From contig NZ_BQIP01000009.1 in NCBI RefSeq assembly GCF_021602585.1, positions 62,001-126,000 of the forward strand: a stretch of 64,000 nt of DNA, read 5' to 3'. Made by a program: the position numbers and the translations under genes. This DNA is from Pseudomonas faucium (GTDB taxonomy: Bacteria > Pseudomonadota > Gammaproteobacteria > Pseudomonadales > Pseudomonadaceae). Below are positions 52,852 to 61,155 of this stretch, piece after piece (within the stretch, counting starts at the first letter, position 1; every line of letters starts with the position of its first letter). The notes under the pieces are model-generated. The model was not told the DNA's origin, made no database searches, and saw only the letters and a program-made list of their open reading frames with translations.

Positions 52852-54948
52852 CTAAAATCCACTTTCCCGTACGCCTAAAGCGGCTATTCGTCGCCAGGCA
52901 GATCCTAAAAGCGACATCCCCTCGCCCTCCAGCACCACCACACCCCGCAGCGGGTGCGAAACCTGCTCGGGGGCGCCTTTTTCGAGGGCGAAGCGCGCGC
53001 CGTATTGCGCCTCCAGTGGCTGCGCCCGCTTTTCGTCATCACGGCGCACGGCGATCGGGCCTTTGTGCTCGGAAACCAGGGCTTCCTGGTCGATATAAGG
53101 GGCACCTGCGGTGTCGATGTCGGCCAGCGTCACGGCCAGCGAACCTCGCAGTACGTCATCCGCCACGAAGTGCCCGGCTGCCCCCGGCGCCACCCGCCAC
53201 AAGTCCGCTTCGGCCAGGTAGCCACGCAGGCGCAAGCCTCGTTCGGCCACCTCGGCCAGCGGCAGATCGACCCCGACCCAGCGGCCAGGTGCGAGGTTGT
53301 GCGCAAGGTCGCGCACCGTGCCCGCATGCGGCGCGCGCAGGTTCAGGCGCTCGCGCTGGGCAGCCAGGCCGCGGTACTCGGCCACGGCTTCGGCCAGGCG
53401 CTGCTCGAGGATGCCGGTGTCTGCCGCGGTGGCGCTGCGCCCCGCCTGCCGGCGCAGCTGCAGTTGCAGGATGTCGATCTCGCGGCGGGTGATGCTCATC
53501 CGAGAGGCCAGGTCTGGCGACTCGAGCACCACCAGCACCTGGTTCTGCGCGACCTGCTCGCCATCTTTCACCCGCACTTCGCGCACCTGCGCCGCAGCCG
53601 GTGCATGCAGCGCGCTCACCCGCGCAGCCTCGAGCATCGCCGGCACTTCCACGCCACTGCGCCAGGGCACCACCAACAATGCCAGCAAACCCGCCAGCCC
53701 AGCGCCCAGCAGCCATACCTTGCGCGGCTGCGCCTTGCTGCGGTGCTGCCACCAGTGTTGCCATTCGCGCCACACCGGCAGGCCGATGAACCAGACCAGT
53801 TCGACCATCATCAGGAAGATGCCCAGCACCTTGAAGAACAGGTGATAGACCGCAAGGGCAATGCCAAAGAACAGAACCGCGCGCCACACCCACGAGGCGT
53901 AGCTCCAGCACAACAGGCGCCTGCGCATGGTTGGCGACCAATGCTCGGGCATCGGTTCGCCATAGCCGAACAGCAGCTCGCGCAGGTGCCAGCGCCCCAG
54001 GGCGAAGCCGCGGCCCTGCAGGTTATCGACGCCCCACAGGTCGCAGAGCAGGAAGTAGCCATCGAAACGCATCAACGGGTTGACGTTGATCGCCAGCGTG
54101 GTGATCCAGGTGGCACTGGCGAGCATGAAAGCCGCCGTGCGCCCGGCCCCGTCCGGCAGCAGCGACCAGGCCAGCAGCGCGATGCACGCCAGCACCAGCT
54201 CGGCCAGCACGCCGCCGGCGCCGATCAGCAGCCGTGTGCGCCGGTCCTGCACCCGCCAGGCATCGCTGACGTCGGTGTAGAGCATGGGCAGCAGCACCAT
54301 GAATGCCACGCCCATGCTCGGCACCCGGCAACCGGCGCGCTTGGCCATGTAGGCATGGCCGAACTCGTGGCAGAGCTTGGCAAAGCCCAGGGCCACCGCG
54401 AACGCCAGCATGCCGCCGAGGCTGAGCAAATGGGGGAAGGTGGCAAGAAAGCGCTCCCAGTCGCGCATCACCAGGAACAAGCCCAGCAGCAGCACGCTGG
54501 GCAAACCCAAGCGCAGTAGGCCGGGGCCATGGCGCTGCAGCCAGGGCCAGGTGCGGTTGAGAAATGCATCGGGGCGCCACAGCGGGATGCGGAAGAACAG
54601 GTACTTGTGCAGCACCTGCGTCCACAGGCCCTGGCGCTGAGCGGCCGCCTTGGCTGCGTAGCTGGCGCGTTGCTCGGCATCCACGGCACTGACCAGGTCA
54701 TGGCCGCGCAGAAAACGCAGCAGCTCATCCAACGCCTGCCCCGTCACCGGCATCCCGGGTTCGGCATTGGCTGCCTGCAGCACCTGCTGCGCATCGCCCA
54801 GCGCCCAGTGGCGCAACAGGCGCATGGCCGCCGCGCCAAGTTTGAAATAGCGCCCGCGCAGGGGGTCGGCGAGGGTCCATTGCGGCGCACCGTCGAGCCC
54901 GGGCGCGCCCGGCGAAAGCTGCAGATCAGGGCGCAGCGCCGGCAGCAT
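52852..54948 (-). CDS. M50 site-2-protease fused to HlyD adaptor, 698 aa
   Basis: Starts at ATG 54948, overlapping the previous stop by TGATG. Residues about 1-110 are a PqqD-like or RiPP-recognition-like cytosolic part; 145-415 hold about six membrane spans with the zinc motif HEFGH (about 194-198) in KLCHEFGHAYMAKRAG and the second M50 motif NPLMRFDGYF (about 290-299); after a span at 425-440 comes an HlyD/biotin-lipoyl-type periplasmic part with a coiled coil (residues 455-640, SPDLASRMSITRREIDILQL). Fusions of this type serve peptide or protein exporters. It could be the inner-membrane unit of this cluster. Confidence 0.93.
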   Translation of the reverse strand: MLPALRPDLQLSPGAPGLDGAPQWTLADPLRGRYFKLGAAAMRLLRHWALGDAQQVLQAANAEPGMPVTGQALDELLRFLRGHDLVSAVDAEQRASYAAKAAAQRQGLWTQVLHKYLFFRIPLWRPDAFLNRTWPWLQRHGPGLLRLGLPSVLLLGLFLVMRDWERFLATFPHLLSLGGMLAFAVALGFAKLCHEFGHAYMAKRAGCRVPSMGVAFMVLLPMLYTDVSDAWRVQDRRTRLLIGAGGVLAELVLACIALLAWSLLPDGAGRTAAFMLASATWITTLAINVNPLMRFDGYFLLCDLWGVDNLQGRGFALGRWHLRELLFGYGEPMPEHWSPTMRRRLLCWSYASWVWRAVLFFGIALAVYHLFFKVLGIFLMMVELVWFIGLPVWREWQHWWQHRSKAQPRKVWLLGAGLAGLLALLVVPWRSGVEVPAMLEAARVSALHAPAAAQVREVRVKDGEQVAQNQVLVVLESPDLASRMSITRREIDILQLQLRRQAGRSATAADTGILEQRLAEAVAEYRGLAAQRERLNLRAPHAGTVRDLAHNLAPGRWVGVDLPLAEVAERGLRLRGYLAEADLWRVAPGAAGHFVADDVLRGSLAVTLADIDTAGAPYIDQEALVSEHKGPIAVRRDDEKRAQPLEAQYGARFALEKGAPEQVSHPLRGVVVLEGEGMSLLGSAWRRIAALGVRESGF

Positions 54949-56267
54949 CACAGGCCGACCGCCTGGCGCAGCGCCGCCAATGGCCTGCGCAGCAGGTACA
55001 ACGCAAGCGGTGCTCGAGCGCCGAACACTTTGGCGGTGCCGCGCAGGCCGATGCGCGGCGGCGCCTGTTCGAAGCTGGCGTCGAGCCGGTAGGCCAGTTG
55101 CCCGGCGGGTGTGGCCTGGGCCTGATAAGCCATGCGCTCGAGCGTGGCGCCATGGCGGTTCAAGGGGTCGCTGTCGAGAAACAGCGCAACCTGCGCGCCC
55201 TGCTCCAGGCCGATGGCATCGGCCACCGGCAACTCGATGCGCAGTTCGGCCTGGGCCGGGTCGGCGATGTCCATCAGCCGCTCCCCGGTGCGCATCGGCT
55301 TGCCGATGAAGCGCTGCGCGTCAGCGAACACGGCAATGCCTTCGCGTTCGGCGCGAACCTCGCTGCGCGCCAGCAGGTCGCGGGCATAATCACGCTCGGC
55401 GCGCTTTTGCTCGACCCGCGCCGCCAGCAGATCCAGGCGGGCACTGGAGTCGGCATCGGAGAATGCCCGCTGGGTGTTGGCCTTGAGCTCTGCCTGGGCA
55501 ACGCCGAGGGTCCGTTCGGCCACGTCGGCCTGGGCCTTCAAGGTGGTGGCATCGAAACGCGCCAGCAACTGGCCGGCCTGCACGGCCTGGTTCGGCTTGA
55601 CCAGTATTTCGGCCACTACCCCGTCCAGCGGCGCGCTCACCACCTGGCCATTGCGTGGCACCACTTCGGCCGGCGCCAGCACCGACTGGCGCACCGGCAC
55701 CAGCAGCACCAGCAACAGCGCCGCGGCTATTGCCCAGCGGGTGCGGGCCGGCCAACGCAGCCGCCATGGCTTGCCCGGCTGCAGTGCCTGCCAGGCGTGG
55801 CCATAACAGTCGCCCAGCTGCGCCAGCAAGGCCTGCTCGGCATCGTTCCAGGGCATGTCCCGCGCCAGCCACAGGCCACCAAACACCTCGCCCTTGCGGT
55901 CTTTGAGCGGCAGCCAGAACGCCTGGGGCGCCGACAGCGCCTGCCAATCGTCGCGGCAGGCTTGATCCAGGTCGGCCGCTGGGACCACCCCGGGCAAGGC
56001 GAAACGCTCACTGGCCGCCAGGTGCGATGCGGCGCGCTCGATGAACACCACGAATGGCGCATTCGGCTCGACCGCACTGATGCCGGTGAGCGCCCGCACC
56101 TTGCCGGCGATCAGCAGCGCGGCGTGGCGGTAGCCGAACAGCGGCTGGGCATCGTTGACCATGCTGAACGCCAGGGTTTGCACCGAGGTGGCGGCGCGGG
56201 CCTGGCGTTCGAGCTTGAGGTAGTGGGCCAGCAGTTGCTCCAGGGCGCCTGGCACCACGGCGTTCAT
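54948..56267 (-). CDS. GAF-like/HlyD fusion adaptor, 439 aa
   Basis: Starts in an ATGA overlap with the HlyD gene. Residues 1-160 look like a cytosolic GAF-type domain (AATSVQTLAFSMVNDAQPLF, FWLPLKDRKGEVFGGLWLAR). One membrane span follows near 180-195 (TRWAIAAALLLVLLVPV), then an HlyD core: biotin-lipoyl half PRNGQVVSAPLDGVVAEILV, coiled coil, and barrel. An adaptor with a cytosolic sensor is unusual. Confidence 0.9.
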   Translation of the reverse strand: MNAVVPGALEQLLAHYLKLERQARAATSVQTLAFSMVNDAQPLFGYRHAALLIAGKVRALTGISAVEPNAPFVVFIERAASHLAASERFALPGVVPAADLDQACRDDWQALSAPQAFWLPLKDRKGEVFGGLWLARDMPWNDAEQALLAQLGDCYGHAWQALQPGKPWRLRWPARTRWAIAAALLLVLLVPVRQSVLAPAEVVPRNGQVVSAPLDGVVAEILVKPNQAVQAGQLLARFDATTLKAQADVAERTLGVAQAELKANTQRAFSDADSSARLDLLAARVEQKRAERDYARDLLARSEVRAEREGIAVFADAQRFIGKPMRTGERLMDIADPAQAELRIELPVADAIGLEQGAQVALFLDSDPLNRHGATLERMAYQAQATPAGQLAYRLDASFEQAPPRIGLRGTAKVFGARAPLALYLLRRPLAALRQAVGL

Positions 56268-57028
56268 GGCGACTCCGCAAAGTGCGCGGTGCCGCTCATG
56301 CCAGCCAGCAGCCCGGGGGTACTGGCCGGCACGCTGGCAATCAACAGGAGGGTCTGGCTGCCTTCGTCAATGCGCGCGCCGAGGCGCTTGACCACGGCAG
56401 CGATCGGCGTGCCGGTTTCATCGGGCACGAAGCTGAAGGCCTGCTCGGGCTTGAGCCTGCCCAGCCAGCGCGAAGGTACCAGCAGGTGAATTTCCAGGGA
56501 GCGGTTGTCGACGATTTCCAGCAGCGGCGCACCGCTGGCCACGCTTTCGTGGGCCTGGACGCGGCGTTCGACCACCTGGCCGTCATACGGCGCCTTCACC
56601 TGGCAGCGCTGTACCTGCACCTGATACACCTGCGCTTCGGCCTGGGCCTGCGCCTGGCGCGCCTCGGCCAGGGCCACTTCGAAGCGCCCCACGGAATTGA
56701 GCGCCGCCAGCTGCTGTTTGTTACGCAGCTCTTCGCGCGCCGCCCGCACCGACGCGGCCGAGGCATTGGCCTGGGCCTGGTAGGCGCTGCAGTCGAAGCG
56801 CACCAGCACATCACCCTTGGCGAATGCTTGCCCTTCGGCGTAGGGGATTTCCACGACGCGGCCGGGCAACTCGCTGGCCAGCACCGCCTGGGACCGTGCG
56901 CGCAGCACACCGCGGATGTCGCCGCTGGTGGCCGTACTGCCTTCCTGCAGCAGCGGGTCGCCGTCGTCAGCGGCTTGCGCCATGCCTGCAGCCAAAGCCA
57001 ATGCCATGCACAACGCGAACTGCTTCAT
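56264..57028 (-). CDS. Periplasmic HlyD/RND-type adaptor, 254 aa
   Basis: Signal peptide at 1-19 (MAQAADD). Lipoyl and coiled-coil pattern of membrane-fusion proteins: GVLRARSQAVLASELPGRVV, FDCSAYQAQANASAASVRAA and VKAPYDGQVVERRVQAHE. There is no membrane anchor, so it is free in the periplasm unless held by partners. First gene of the ten-gene minus-strand cluster, 83 bp after the tRNA-Val terminator. Confidence 0.9.
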   Translation of the reverse strand: MKQFALCMALALAAGMAQAADDGDPLLQEGSTATSGDIRGVLRARSQAVLASELPGRVVEIPYAEGQAFAKGDVLVRFDCSAYQAQANASAASVRAAREELRNKQQLAALNSVGRFEVALAEARQAQAQAEAQVYQVQVQRCQVKAPYDGQVVERRVQAHESVASGAPLLEIVDNRSLEIHLLVPSRWLGRLKPEQAFSFVPDETGTPIAAVVKRLGARIDEGSQTLLLIASVPASTPGLLAGMSGTAHFAESP

Positions 57029-57111
57029 CTTGCCACGTCCCTGTAGAGGTGTGGCCGGATGCTATCAGTGTTTTCAGGGGCGCGGAAGGTAGCCCACGGG
57101 GGCTGGAATGC

Positions 57112-57138
57112 AAAAAGGGCGACCCTTGCGGATCGCCC
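57112..57138 (-). terminator. tRNA-Val terminator, copy 2
   Basis: Same 9-bp stem with GCAA loop and T-run as copy 1. It separates the tRNA from the adaptor gene behind it. Confidence 0.93.
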
Positions 57139-57149
57139 CTTCTGATGTT

Positions 57150-57226
57150 TGGTAGGCACAATTGGACTCGAACCAACGACCCCCACCATGTCAAGGTGGT
57201 GCTCTAACCAACTGAGCTATGTGCCT
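57150..57226 (-). tRNA. tRNA-Val (anticodon GAC), copy 2
   Basis: Identical in sequence to copy 1 (77 nt, CCA encoded, anticodon GAC). The promoter upstream is different from that of copy 1 in sequence but equally strong, so both copies should be active. Confidence 0.97.
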
Positions 57227-57240
57227 GTCGTGTGGTGCGC

Positions 57241-57268
57241 ATTCTACGCATTCCTAAAACTGTGTCAA
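57241..57268 (-). promoter_or_regulatory. tRNA-Val copy 2 promoter
   Basis: On the minus strand TTGACA (57263-57268) and TAGAAT (57241-57246) are 16 bp apart. Confidence 0.82.
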
Positions 57269-57427
57269 CACTTTTTTTCGCGCTAACTCACTGAATATTA
57301 AACTCTTTATAAGGAAGCGACGGCACGCACCAGTAAAGGATTTTTAACGGGACGACTAGCGGGTGTTTATTATTATTGATAGCATCGGTACATTCGTTAA
57401 AAATATAAAACACGAGGTTTCTCGAGC

Positions 57428-58711
57428 ATGGCCAATACCCCCTACCCCCAGTCCTACTACGCCGCCTCGGCTAACCCGGTGCCGCCACGTCCGGCGCTGC
57501 AGGGTGAGGTGGAAACCGATGTGTGCATCATCGGCGCCGGCTACACCGGCCTGTCCAGCGCACTGTTCCTGCTGGAAAACGGCTTCAAGGTCAGCATCGT
57601 CGAAGCGGCCAAGGTCGGTTTCGGCGCGTCGGGCCGCAACGGCGGCCAGATCGTCAACAGCTACAGCCGCGACATCGACGTCATCGAACGTACCGTCGGC
57701 CCCAAGCAGGCTCAACTGCTGGGCCACATGGCCTTCGAAGGCGGCCGCATCATCCGTGAGCGCGTGGCCAAGTACAACATCCAGTGCGACCTGAAGGACG
57801 GCGGCGTGTTCGCGGCGCTGACCAGCAAGCAGATGGGCCACCTGGAATCGCAGAAACGCCTGTGGGAACGCTTCGGCCACAACCAGCTGGAGCTGATGGA
57901 CCAGAAGCGCATCCGCGAAGTGGTTGCCTGCGACAGCTACATCGGCGGCATGCTCGACATGAGCGGCGGCCACATCCACCCACTGAACCTGGCCCTGGGC
58001 GAAGCTGCCGCGGTCGAGTCGCTGGGCGGCATCATCTATGAGCAGACCCCGGCCGTGCGCATCGAGCGTGGCGCCAACCCGGTCGTGCACACCCCGCAGG
58101 GCAAGGTGCGCGCCAAGTTCATCATCGTCGCCGGCAACGCCTACCTGGGCAACCTGGTGCCGGAACTGGCCGCCAAGTCGATGCCATGCGGCACCCAGGT
58201 GATCACCACCGAGCCACTGGGCGAGGAACTGGCCCGCACCCTGCTGCCGCAGGACTACTGCGTGGAAGACTGCAACTACCTGCTCGACTACTACCGTCTG
58301 ACCAGCGACAAGCGCCTGATCTTCGGCGGCGGCGTGGTGTACGGTGCGCGTGACCCGGCCAACATCGAAGCGATCATTCGTCCGAAGATGCTCAAGGCCT
58401 TCCCGCAGCTGAAGAACGTCAAGATCGACTACGCCTGGACCGGCAACTTCCTGCTGACCCTGTCGCGCCTGCCGCAAGTAGGCCGTATCGGCGACAACAT
58501 CTACTACTCGCAGGGTTGCTCGGGCCACGGCGTGACCTACACCCACCTGGCGGGCAAGGTGCTGGCCGAGGCACTGCGTGGCCAGGCCGAGCGTTTCGAC
58601 GCCTTCGCCGGCCTGCCGCACTACCCGTTCCCGGGTGGCCAGATGCTGCGGGTACCGTTCAGCGCCATCGGTGCCTGGTACTACAGCCTGCGTGACCGTC
58701 TGGGCTTCTGA
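57428..58711 (+). CDS. FAD-dependent oxidoreductase, PuuB/OrdL type
   Basis: 427 aa. The dinucleotide fold VCIIGAGYTGLSSALFLLEN with GASGRNGGQIVNSY places it in the DAO family close to gamma-glutamylputrescine oxidase; the C-terminal GCSGHGVTYTHLAGKVLAEA contacts FAD. It probably oxidises an amine or gamma-glutamyl-amine; the substrate cannot be read here. ATG 57428 has GAGG 14 bp ahead, so the ribosome site is weak. Confidence 0.92.
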   Translation: MANTPYPQSYYAASANPVPPRPALQGEVETDVCIIGAGYTGLSSALFLLENGFKVSIVEAAKVGFGASGRNGGQIVNSYSRDIDVIERTVGPKQAQLLGHMAFEGGRIIRERVAKYNIQCDLKDGGVFAALTSKQMGHLESQKRLWERFGHNQLELMDQKRIREVVACDSYIGGMLDMSGGHIHPLNLALGEAAAVESLGGIIYEQTPAVRIERGANPVVHTPQGKVRAKFIIVAGNAYLGNLVPELAAKSMPCGTQVITTEPLGEELARTLLPQDYCVEDCNYLLDYYRLTSDKRLIFGGGVVYGARDPANIEAIIRPKMLKAFPQLKNVKIDYAWTGNFLLTLSRLPQVGRIGDNIYYSQGCSGHGVTYTHLAGKVLAEALRGQAERFDAFAGLPHYPFPGGQMLRVPFSAIGAWYYSLRDRLGF

Positions 58712-58730
58712 TTCTGCAGGTTTGGCCTTA

Positions 58731-58772
58731 TCGCGGATGAATCCGCTCCTACGGGGGCGGATTCATTTGCGA
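58731..58772. repeat. REP-like hairpin
   Basis: ATGAATCCGC (58737-58746) and GCGGATTCAT (58757-58766) pair perfectly around CTCCTACGGG. It lies between convergent genes and may also end transcription of either one. Confidence 0.65.
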
Positions 58773-58782
58773 GGGGCCAACG

Positions 58783-59469
58783 CTATTTCCCCAGGCTGTT
58801 CACCGCCTGCTTCGCCGCGATTTCTTGGCCGGCCTTGGCCAGTTCGTCGGCAGCCTGCAGCCAGCGCTGGCGGTCCACCTGGGCCGGCAGTTGCCGCGGC
58901 GGCTGCACCAGCACTGCCCAACTCCCCTCCTTCGCCCAGGCCGAGGCGAAATCGTCGAAGGCCATCATCTGCCGTCGATTCATGCCTGAGCGCAGCAGCA
59001 CCCGTTTCTTGTAGCGGTCATAGCCGATCAGCAGCGCATAGCGCGGCTCGCTCCACCACGCCGAACCTTCCTGATAACGCAGCAGCCCCGGGTTGCCTGC
59101 GGCCACCTGCTCAAGCAATGCATCGACGCGCTGATCGAGCGGATACACCACCATGCCGTATTCGCGCGCTACGCGAGGTATGCCGGTGCCCAGCGAATCG
59201 GCGCCCTGGGGCAAGTTCAAGGGCTTGTCCAGCAGCCCCGGGGTGATCGGCGCGCCCTGCTGCGAGAGCAATGCGGCCAGGGCCATGGCGCCGCTGTGGT
59301 TGGCGTTGCCGCGATAGAACGGCACGCTGCTGATCTCGACCCGTTGCGGCAAGCCTTTGAGGGCGGCCGGCGGGGTGCTGGCGCAACCGGCCAGGCTCGC
59401 GGCCACCAGGCATGCCAGCAACAGTCGACGTGGGCCATTGCCCCACGGCTTGAAGGAATCGTGCTCCAT
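58783..59469 (-). CDS. C39-like lipoprotein without the usual catalytic Cys
   Basis: 228 aa from ATG 59469. The signal RRLLLACLVAASLAGC has a lipobox. The domain has the layout of a C39-type papain-like fold: VPFYRGNANHSGAMALAALL corresponds to the active-site helix, where the family has a Cys-Gly; here it is Ser-Gly. Later parts RYALLIGYDRYKKRVLLRSG supply the histidine-side strand without a clear His. So it is probably an inactive, binding-only relative. Confidence 0.75.
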   Translation of the reverse strand: MEHDSFKPWGNGPRRLLLACLVAASLAGCASTPPAALKGLPQRVEISSVPFYRGNANHSGAMALAALLSQQGAPITPGLLDKPLNLPQGADSLGTGIPRVAREYGMVVYPLDQRVDALLEQVAAGNPGLLRYQEGSAWWSEPRYALLIGYDRYKKRVLLRSGMNRRQMMAFDDFASAWAKEGSWAVLVQPPRQLPAQVDRQRWLQAADELAKAGQEIAAKQAVNSLGK

Positions 59470-59682
59470 GAACGCTCGCTTGTTCCGATGCCAGGCAGGC
59501 AGCGCCCGGCTCTGGCCGACGATCATAGGGCTCCGCGCGGCGCGGGTATAGCCCGTTGCGGGCGGCAATGCCACAGGAGCAAAGCACCAGACGTAAGGTC
59601 AATGGAACGTCACGGTCGGCGAGCTAGACTAAAGCTGTGTCTGGAGGGCGAGCCATGCCTGGCCCGAGAGAAGGAGGCACAC

Positions 59683-59862
59683 ATGAGCCTGACAATGGCA
59701 ATTCTCATGCTGGTGGGTATGTGGCTTAGCGTCGCTGCCGCCATGTTATGGGGTGTACTGCGCATCGTGCGACGTCATTCACAGCATCACCACCTGCCAC
59801 CGCAGGTCGCAAGCAAACCACAACCTGTTCGCCGCGCTCGGCGCCATGCCGGCGTGCATTGA
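59683..59862 (+). CDS. Small membrane protein, 59 aa
   Basis: ATG 59683 follows AAGGAGG. One hydrophobic span (LTMAILMLVGMWLSVAAAML) is followed by a basic, His-rich tail. The start is preferred over longer frames because of the ribosome site. Function unknown. Confidence 0.7.
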   Translation: MSLTMAILMLVGMWLSVAAAMLWGVLRIVRRHSQHHHLPPQVASKPQPVRRARRHAGVH

Positions 59863-59884
59863 TTTTCGAATTTTCTGCATGCCT

Positions 59885-59966
59885 ATCGCCGGCAAGCCGG
59901 CTCCCACAGGGACTTCACTGCATTTGGGATCAGTGCGGTCGCTGTGGGAGCCGGCTTGCCGGCGAT
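59885..59966. repeat. REPIN (paired REP elements)
   Basis: Perfect 25-bp inverted repeat, 59885-59909 with 59942-59966, beginning ATCGCCGGCAAGCCGG, spaced 32 bp. It lies between convergent genes. The single REP at 27475 is the same type. Confidence 0.9.
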
Positions 59967-59996
59967 TAGGGGCGCAAAGCACCCCCGCGCTATCTA

Positions 59997-60749
59997 TCAG
60001 CCTTCAGCCGCCTCGCGCTTGAGCCGTGCCCGTCGCGCCAGGATGTTGAGGATCTCGATCACCGTCGAGAAGGCCATCGCGGCATACACATAACCCTTCG
60101 GCACATGGGCACCGAAACCTTCGGCGATCAGGGTCATGCCGATCATGATCAGGAAGCCCAGGGCCAGCATCACCACGGTCGGGTTGTCGTTGATGAAGTT
60201 GGCCAGCGGGTCGGCGGCCACCATCATCACGATCACGGCGGTGATCACGGCGATGATCATGATCGGCAGGTGCTCGGTCATGCCCACGGCGGTGATGATG
60301 CTGTCGACCGAGAACACGATGTCCAGCAGCAGGATCTGGAAGATCGCTGCGGCAAAGCCCAGGGTGACCGTGGACGAGACCTTGGCCTCTTCCTTGGCGC
60401 CATGCGGGTCGACGTTCTCGTGGATTTCCTTGGTGGCTTTCCACAGCAGGAACAGGCCACCGGCGATCAGGATCACGTCCTTCCAGGAGAACGCGTTGCC
60501 GAACACCTCGAACACCGGGTCGGTCAACTGCACGATCCAGGCCACCGTGCTGAGCAGGGCCAGGCGCATCACCAGGGCCATGCTGATACCGATGCGCCGC
60601 GCCTTGGAGCGGTACTCCAGCGGCAGCTTGTTGGTCAGGATCGAGATGAAGATCAGGTTATCGATACCCAGTACCACTTCCATGGCCACCAGCGTGGCCA
60701 GGGCAACCCAGGCGGTGGGGCTTGCGGCGAGTTCCAGCAAATATTCCAT
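59997..60749 (-). CDS. TerC-family integral membrane protein
   Basis: 250 aa, about seven spans. TerC signatures: [20 protein letters not shown] with the acidic residue in a membrane segment, and the matching [15 protein letters not shown] in the second half. The family exports metal ions such as Mn2+ in several bacteria; tellurite resistance is not implied. Confidence 0.93.
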   Translation of the reverse strand: MEYLLELAASPTAWVALATLVAMEVVLGIDNLIFISILTNKLPLEYRSKARRIGISMALVMRLALLSTVAWIVQLTDPVFEVFGNAFSWKDVILIAGGLFLLWKATKEIHENVDPHGAKEEAKVSSTVTLGFAAAIFQILLLDIVFSVDSIITAVGMTEHLPIMIIAVITAVIVMMVAADPLANFINDNPTVVMLALGFLIMIGMTLIAEGFGAHVPKGYVYAAMAFSTVIEILNILARRARLKREAAEG

Positions 60750-60775
60750 GTTTCAATCCTGCTAACGGTTCTGGG

Positions 60776-61024
60776 TCAGATGTCCTGGGTCTTGCCTTGC
60801 TTGTCTTGCGGCTCGGCTTGCTCGGGCTTCTGCCCTTCGCTGCCGATGGCGTCGCTCAGGGCTTCCTGGGCCGCCTTGTTGGTGTCATCGATGGCCTGCT
60901 TGGCCGACTTGGCGGCCTGGTCGAGCATCTGCTGGGCGGATTTCTCGGCCTGGTCGCAGCCCGCCACGCTCAGTAGGGCCAAGGCTAGCACCAGTGGCGT
61001 GCCGATGGATTTGAGTTGCAACAT
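60776..61024 (-). CDS. Small Lys/Ala/Gln-rich lipoprotein, 82 aa
   Basis: MLQLKSIGTPLVLALALLSV is followed by lipobox AGC. The mature part is one long amphipathic helix (EKSAQQMLDQAAKSAKQAID), resembling small outer-membrane anchors. Upstream of TerC by 26 bp, same strand. Function unknown. Confidence 0.85.
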   Translation of the reverse strand: MLQLKSIGTPLVLALALLSVAGCDQAEKSAQQMLDQAAKSAKQAIDDTNKAAQEALSDAIGSEGQKPEQAEPQDKQGKTQDI

Positions 61025-61155
61025 GAAGCCCTCGCTTGTCGATATCCCTGCGGCGCGCGACGCGCCTGATGGGGTGGCATTCTAGTTTTCCTGACACATC
61101 CGGAAAATTCGTATTTTCAGCGTATATACTTCGGTTTTTACGAATCGGGACCGTC

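Larger units (their letters stand above)
57108..57235. repeat. Direct repeat copy 2: tRNA-Val plus terminator
   Basis: Identical over 128 bp to 37051-37178; see that entry. It closes the 20-kb cluster on its promoter side. Confidence 0.95.
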
